This document shows positions 57,848 through 64,000 of a DNA stretch of 64,000 bases, one piece after another. Made by a program: the position numbers and the translations under genes. The notes under the pieces are model-generated. The model saw nothing but the letters and a program-made list of their open reading frames with translations. It searched no databases and was not told the DNA's origin. Positions within the stretch are counted from its first letter, which is position 1, and the number at the start of each line of letters is the position of its first letter. Source of the DNA: Hyparrhenia diplandra (taxonomy: Eukaryota; Streptophyta; Magnoliopsida; Poales; Poaceae); NCBI GenBank assembly GCA_015847255.1, contig JADLZK010010434.1, forward strand, positions 1 through 64,000, written 5' to 3'.

Positions 57848-58114
57848 CCAGGATTTGAACCTACGACCTCCTCATGCATGCCTCTTCTAACACTTCACCA
57901 CGATATGACTTATGTCTAGATTCCCTCTAGATGCGCGGATATTTTAGAAAACCCGAAAGTGTGAATTATGTGTTTGAGGCTCTAAACCGAGTGGCCTCAA
58001 AGACATAATTCACACTCGGTTTTCTATAATATCCGCCGTGACTAGTGGGAATCTAGACACAAAAGTAATGGTGAAGTGTTGCTCTTGAAAGGGGTCGCGG
58101 GTTCAAATCTAGCC
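57848..58114. mobile_element. Foldback (inverted-repeat) element, about 267 bp
   Basis: The left arm CCAGGATTTGAACCTACGACC..AACACTTCACCA..TGTCTAGATTCC is answered by the right arm GGAATCTAGACAC..TGGTGAAGTGTT..GGTCGCGGGTTCAAATCTAG. The inner arms AGTGTGAATTATGT and ACATAATTCACACT continue the pairing, down to TTTGAGGC / GCCTCAAA around a short loop near 57985. The whole forms one long imperfect hairpin. The outer tips contain a B-box-like GGTTCAAAT motif. A shortened arm recurs at 58521-58600. Confidence 0.7.
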
Positions 58115-58189
58115 TTCAGCGTGCGCGCGATGTTTTTGCGTGAAAAAAATGCCACAACGTTTCCATTTGTAATCATCTTGTCATATAAA

Positions 58190-58600
58190 AGTATGTCTGA
58201 ATTTTTCTCGATTTTGAAATTTAAGTTCTCGTAACGTCCTCGGATGGAGAAACTATCAAAAGCGAAAGTTGTAGATCTCGAAAAAGTTCTTGAAACTGTA
58301 ATTCACAACTTCTTCGTTTGAAATTATCTTGTGGGCCATATATATGAGGCAAGCGAGAGATTACCAATGGCCCGGGGCCTAGATAACCTCGGATGGATGG
58401 AGAAACTCCTTAAAGCAAAATTGCCAGATCTCAAAAAGTTATGAAGCTTTGTAGTTAGCGGCTTTTTTATTTGAGTTTGTTTAGGACCTTAAAAGCAATT
58501 TAAACTTGGTTCGAGCTCAAACACGGAATTTACACTCGGGTTTTCTATAATACTTTAGACAAGAATCTAGACACAAGGTCGCGGATTCAAATCCGGCCTT
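58190..58600. repeat. CACTA-type subterminal-like repeats and a partial foldback arm
   Basis: CCTCGGATGGAGAAACT, AGCGAAAGTTGTAGATCTC and AAAAAGTTCTTG recur in altered form at 58389-58460 (CCTCGGATGGATGGAG, CCAGATCTCAAAAAGTTATG). This block type is common in grass CACTA-derived elements. At 58521-58600, TTACACTCGGGTTTTCTATAA, AATCTAGACAC and GGTCGCGGATTCAAATC repeat the right arm of the preceding foldback. Confidence 0.45.
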
Positions 58601-61600
58601 GGAGACAGTACTATATTCTAGTGCTACACATGTACGTACGGAGCAGTGGTACATGCATCTATCTCCGGCCACGTTCATAGAACTGGGGTCAGTGACGTGA
58701 CGACGAGGTGGAGTGGGTGGAGTGGAGTGAACACTGTGACACTGGCAGGGCAGGTAGCAGGGGAAGCCATGCCGCGCGGTACGAGCAACAGAGGAGACTT
58801 GAGCTGCATCCATCCGCCGTTCCACACAGACAGAGAGCCGCTTTTACACGCATCCGTGTACTCTAATGTACCTGAGACACGCATGGCACTGGTACTACCG
58901 TATCGATTGATGCGTGCACTGTACTCGTCGTCGTGGTGCATGAGCCGAGTAGTGAGACGGTGACCAGTGACCAGACCACACGGGCAGGGCCAGACGGCCG
59001 GGCAGGTAGCTGCAGGCCAGCCGTTCGAGGGCCTGAAGCTCTACTCGCTCCACAGTTTACTACGTACTGCTAGCTGCGGTAGTAGTTTCTTTCTCTTGAC
59101 GTGAGGTCTCATGCAGATGCCGCGGTGTAAGATTCAGAAAAGGGCCAGCAAAACTAGTAGTACTTGTACTGGCTAGCAGTGGAGAGGTGTGGTGTGGCAG
59201 CTTCCATATCGATGCATCGTGATTCGTTCGTTCGAATCTGCTGCCGCTGCCGCCCGCCCGGATTCGCGTGTTGGCCGGTGTGCAGTGTAATGCAGCAATG
59301 GCGGGTTAGGTTCAGTGTTAACAAGCTAGAGGATGATCATCAGGTGGCTCTGCAAGTGCATTCTGTGTCAAGTGTCAATGCTTTGCATGTACTCGTAATA
59401 AGCATCTTAAAAACGGTAAGATCGACCATGTTCGTGCTTGTGTTTGTGCGTTAAGCTTTCTTGCATGGGCAATGATCATCAGGTGGCTCTGCAGGTTGAG
59501 AGAATTTTTTTGAGCATTTAAAAAAAAAAAAACATTGATGGAGCAGGCATCTCGTTGCCACTGAAACAGAATCTGATCCAGTGCCGACCAACGGGCCAAA
59601 CAAACTCGAAGACCAAAAACGCCCCCATCGGGCCGCAAAAACTTAACTTTAGGCCAACGGGTTCGCGCGCTATTTTTCCAGAACAAGATTGAATTGGGGG
59701 TCCAATTGCATCTTCTCGGGGCGACATGTGTGGGCCGTTGTCCTCATGGGCCCGGCCACTGATCGGCCCAACGCATGGCACTGCCTCTCCTCAATGCATT
59801 CTTTTCTGGACCTCCTGCTGCTGTTCTTGCTTCAGTTCATCCACACTCGTTCCTACTGGGTAGCAGTGGGGTAATTCAGCCTTCATGCCCACTGGCCGTT
59901 ATGCAAGGCAATACATAACGTAGCTCTGCAAGTGCATTAACATGGGTTCAAGAATTGTTTTCATTTCTGCATCCTCATGTCTTGTGCATGCCTTCATTTG
60001 GTGATCCCATCCAACCAACCAACCAAGACAGCTCCCAAAACTAATAAGAGACCAAGAACAATCTGCCTGGGTAATTGCCTTTTCTAGAACCTTCATAACG
60101 AACGAACAACGAATAACTCGACAGGAATCGCACACTGCTGTAATAGCACTGCCTGCAATGTACTCCCCTCCCATCACACTGATGAGCTAGCGGTGACTGG
60201 ACATGACAGCTGAGATGACACTTTAAGCTTCACTTTGGTTGGGAACAGGGACTGGTCCTTCCACTGAGTTCTGATTTCTGAAACCTTTGATCACCCACAG
60301 TAGTGAACCTAGCTGCTCGAACAAATAATGATCCAATCCGCCTTTAATCATGCATGTATTTGCCCACCAGATGAACAGGACAGACATCTGACCCTAGCTG
60401 TCCGGCCGGACTCCTATATTCCTATCCACCGGAGGATCGAAAAGAGAGAGAGAGAGACGTCGTCAAAGTCTGAGACCTTTTTCTCTCCATTATTCTCACC
60501 ATCCATCAGATCATATCTGGCCTCCGTCCATGATTGGAGACTCGTCGTTTCGTCCGACAGCCATGTATCCGGCCTAATATCTCATGATGCAGATTTTGCT
60601 TGCATTGCAGCCCCTGGCTAGTAGTGTGTTTGTGTCCCTTCCTAGCCACCTACTGAAAGTCTGAAAGCAAGATGGATGGCTGGGAGGCTCTCGACCTGCA
60701 CGTACGATCGAGCTCCGTGGATGCTGCCGGGCCACCATTGGCGAGTTAGTGCAGTGCACTGCAGGGTAAAGGAGCGAGGACGCGAGCCGACGGCAGCGAC
60801 GGCGACGGCGAGGGGCGTGGTGGGCAGTGGCCACTGGCTAGGTCATGTTCAGTCCGTGCTTAGTCATGGTCGCGACCCTGCTTCATTCGTCCTGCCTTTC
60901 AGAATTATTGGATCCGATTCGTCTCCTTTTTTTGTCACCGATCGGTCGATCGGTCTCACTGTGTCTTCTACCTCGGTCTCTGCTTTCCAGCATGCAGCAG
61001 CAACACCCCTTTTGTTCAGCTATGTATCCGCCCAGGATTTTTGCTGTCTGTCAGGCTCCTAGTTAAGAACGAACCTGACGGCAATTGTGGATAAAACAGA
61101 GATCCAGCAAGAACAGAAAACAAGTTCAGAAAGAAGCAACACAAAGGAGATAGTGATTCACTTCGATAACGATTCAGAGGTTACAATATTGCAACACCCA
61201 AGCCCAACCGACAATAGCAAGACAACTGTTTCCTGACCGACAATACTCACATACCATCTTTTACAGCCGCTAACTCTGAACCTTCTACACTCTGCTGCGC
61301 ATCTTCTTCCCTGTATGTGACAAAAAATAGTACCGTACTCTATGTACCCGAGAATTTCGCAACGGAATGAGATGGACGTTGGCAAATTCCGCTGCACATG
61401 ACATACATACATACACACGCTCACTCTTGGTGAGTGCTCGCCTTTTCCATTGCACTATACTACAGCTCACAAGTCCCCATCTGGAAGGGAATAGGAATAC
61501 CTTCTGTTGTGAAATATTTTTCAGGGGCCCTCCTTCCCTCGGTCTCGGACTTTACTATAATAATGGAGGAGTTACACTGAGCTAGCTTCTGGGCATGGAC

Positions 61601-62080
61601 GACGTTTGACCACCATCCACCAACCAAGCAGCATATAGCTGCTCACCTGCGTTGCTTTGCTTTGGCCGATGGAATTGTGGAAGCAAAGCAAAGGCAAAGC
61701 ACTTGTGTGTGTGGTGAGTGTGAACCCCACAACCCTACACTTTGCCCGGCAGTGGAGTCTAGGAATCGTTTTGTTTCCTCCTTCATGGTACTCCACTACT
61801 CTAGTGCACCCAGGAGTTTCTTCAGTCACATGGAATTTATTTATTAATTTGTCGGTCAACACGGCTGATCCGAAATTATACATTGCACATAGATTTGCTG
61901 GGATGACTTAGCGAAAACATTTTCTTTCATCTCTGTAGAGATATTTATTGGTTGATCTTTGCTTTACTGAATTTTCTAGTGATGCAGTATAACTACCTCT
62001 GTGGTTTTTCTGGAGTATTATAATTTAATTATTAAGCACGAGGATTGTGGCTCGCCATGATGATTTTTTTATATATAAAC
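58600..62080. other. Spacer without recognisable genes
   Basis: Both strands were read; open frames are short and mirror each other. Noted only: a 22-bp repeat (starting ATGATCATCAGGTGG) at about 59333 and 59471, and a GA microsatellite near 60445. Confidence 0.3.
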
Positions 62081-62560
62081 ATGGCATCCTGCTTTTCTAA
62101 GAAGCGGTTGACTTATTAACCAACCACCTTTATAGATGATACTATGCAGCACTGTTGCCTGCAAAAAACATCTCTGAAAATCCATTTCAAAGGTGGTTGA
62201 CACAATAAAACCGTCCTTTGAAAACTTATCTATATATTTTCAATCGTAGTTGACATAGAACAATCGTCCCCTAAAAATCATATATTTTTTTAGAGATGGT
62301 TCCTTATGCCAACTGTTCATAAAAGAAATGATGATTTCAACCACCCTTAAAAGTTAATTTTTATACATATTGATATAAAAAGATAACGTTACGATTTCTA
62401 CGATCCATGATTTGGTAAAAGTTTATCAACCTGTCTTTAAAATTGGTTTTGACCGTCACCTCTTTTCTATCTGAATTGAAAGGCAGAGCTCAGGACGCCA
62501 TTTTCTTTCAAAAAAAAAAAACAATCAAATTTGACCATCTCTAAAAATTGTCTGCTGTGT
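62080..62560. mobile_element. Degenerate MITE cluster of the GGTTGAC / AAATC type
   Basis: Repeated AACCACC, CATCTCTGAAAATCCATTTC, GGTGGTTGAC, CGTCC.TTGAAAA, TTTTTAGAGATGGTT and CATCTCTAAAAATTG blocks occur in both orientations, as in grass elements with GCCTCTGAAAATC-type ends. Borders are unclear. Confidence 0.4.
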
Positions 62561-62599
62561 GCTGGTGAGAAAGGAGAAATGAAGCTTGTTCACGTGTGG

Positions 62600-64000
62600 A
62601 GTGCCCGCACCAAACCCTACGACTAGCACAGTGATGAATTGTTCTCTTGTGTGCATGCAACACATTCCATTCTTGTCCCGTTTTCTTTCTATAATAAAGA
62701 CCGAGCTAGCAATAGCAGCTAGCAGATTCTTTTCAGTCTAAAGTTGACCGTGCCACTGAAACGGTGTGGTCGGTGAGTCACAGAACAGGTTCATGCTCAC
62801 CCATCAATCCAAAGTGTGTTTAGTCCTGCAGAACATTCTTTCTACTGAGAATTAATTACTGTATGTTATTATCAAAAGTGAACATAATTGAACGTTTAGA
62901 TATATATATAAAGTGCCTATTATGCCTCTCTACTGGCTCTACACGACCAAAAGCAAAAGGACCAAAGCTATGGAATTGTTTATAGACACGCACATTACAT
63001 ACACAGGTGGTGGTTCACGAGTCATGGATGGATGGGGCCATGGTTGGTCCCAAGCAAAACACGCAGACTAAAAATAAAGAAAAACCAAAGGTGCCAAAAC
63101 ATTTGTCTTGCATACTATACTTTTGAGGACAATAATGCATTCACACAAACACCTCTCTGCCGTATTTTTTTCGACCCTTTGTGTGTCCTTGTTGTCCTTT
63201 CTTCCTCGTGTCAATCATGCCCGAGTTTCTTCTACAATTCCTTCCAAAATCCGCACCTTTTATGTGTACCACCACTAGGCACTAGCAGACGTACGTCATG
63301 CGCTCGGCTTATAAAAGAAAGAAGCAAAGAATGGGCTCCTCTTGCTCTTCTAATTAGCTAGTTTCAGTTTGTTTACCATCAATTATTGGCCTTCGTAGGA
63401 CATCTTATATATGAAATCTCTCTCGTCTCTTTTTTTTATACGTGTCTCTCATTTCTCGATAACGTAAAACATACTTAAATTTTAACTAAACATGTAAAAT
63501 GAAATATTAATGTTTATAATACTTAATTAGTATCATTAGATAAACCATTCAATCTATATTTATAGTTTTATTTTGCTAGATACAAATATACAATATTTTA
63601 TAGAAACCTAGTATATTCATGACTAGCGACCAAAAAGACACTAATAGGGCAAGATCAAGATCGAGTGTGCAACAAGTTATGCTTCGTTTCCATCAGTCTT
63701 TTGCTGATATCCATATTATGCATTATCCGCTATCCCAAACATTAATTTATTTTATTTTATTTATGGCTGATTTAGATATTTAATTACATGATCTACAAGA
63801 TCAACATACATTAGGTCACCTTAGAGAAGGCATGGAACACAAAATTTGATTTATTTTATACCTATTATAGGTATATTCAAATAAAGGAACTTCAAGATCA
63901 CAACGACCACACCTCGAATCACGCGCGCCCAGGTGGCCCCCACCCCGTCCGGGACGCCTCCGCCGGCGTAGCAAAATCAAAAGGTAGGTGGCCCCGATCC
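62600..64000. other. Spacer to window end
   Basis: AT-rich and without a recognisable gene. The last 90 bases turn abruptly GC-rich (GGTGGCCCCCACCCCG) and may begin a gene or element that continues beyond the window. Confidence 0.3.

Noticed and set aside
58085..58114. tRNA gene suggested by GGTTCAAAT
   Set aside because: No A box or cloverleaf is present, and the motif is explained by the foldback arm.
1..64000. CRISPR arrays, operons, prophage or intact LTR retrotransposons
   Set aside because: No regularly spaced short repeats, no bacterial gene order and no paired LTRs with gag-pol frames were seen; the window is plant nuclear DNA.

Overview
The window looks like nuclear DNA of a grass (Poaceae). 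Coding exons are very GC-rich at third positions next to AT-rich intergenic DNA. The genes have plant exon-intron structures and plant-only families (RLCK-VII kinase, FLZ zinc finger, RABA GTPase, NPSN SNARE, MIR166). The spacers are full of grass-type MITEs. I cannot name the species, and nothing prokaryotic or viral was seen.

Layout. 0-2.2 kb: MITE-rich spacer with one MITE nested in another. 2.2-4.3 kb: decayed GH9 endoglucanase, followed by a five-unit tandem repeat (4.4-5.4 kb). 5.7-6.3 kb (minus): disrupted gene for a small organelle-type membrane protein. 8.1-9.3 kb: NPSN-type SNARE gene that has lost its SNARE motif but keeps an open frame. 11.0-14.7 kb: plastid sirohydrochlorin ferrochelatase gene broken by frameshifts and a nonsense codon. 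15-21 kb: transposon-rich. 21.4-23.8 kb: receptor-like cytoplasmic kinase with several frame disruptions. 25.0-25.3 kb: intact two-exon 66-residue membrane protein gene. 29.2-29.7 kb: transposon copy. 31.6-32.2 kb (minus): intact FLZ zinc-finger gene. 34.1-34.7 kb: N-terminal half of an ATP synthase delta/OSCP-like gene. 36.4-37.0 kb: intact RABA4-like GTPase. 37.6-42.3 kb (minus): Msp1/ATAD1-type AAA ATPase. 42.3-53.6 kb: gene-poor, with MITEs, local duplications and a LINE relic. 53.9-54.4 kb: MIR166 locus. 54.4-64 kb: gene-poor, with a foldback element near 58 kb.

The genes form no single pathway. The most consistent feature is that most multi-exon genes carry small frame disruptions, many of them one-base changes in homopolymers or two-base changes in CG runs, while three genes (RABA4-like, FLZ, 66-aa protein) are clean. 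This may be fractionation of a duplicated segment, consensus error in a long-read assembly, or both. Two CG-context or G-to-A nonsense changes and a large internal deletion argue that at least some of the decay is real.

The observations I consider most worth following are the MIR166 locus with a tiny upstream reading frame, the SNARE-less NPSN gene, the poly(A) micro-insertions with perfect target-site duplications, the RABA C-terminus lacking a standard prenylation motif, and the foldback element.
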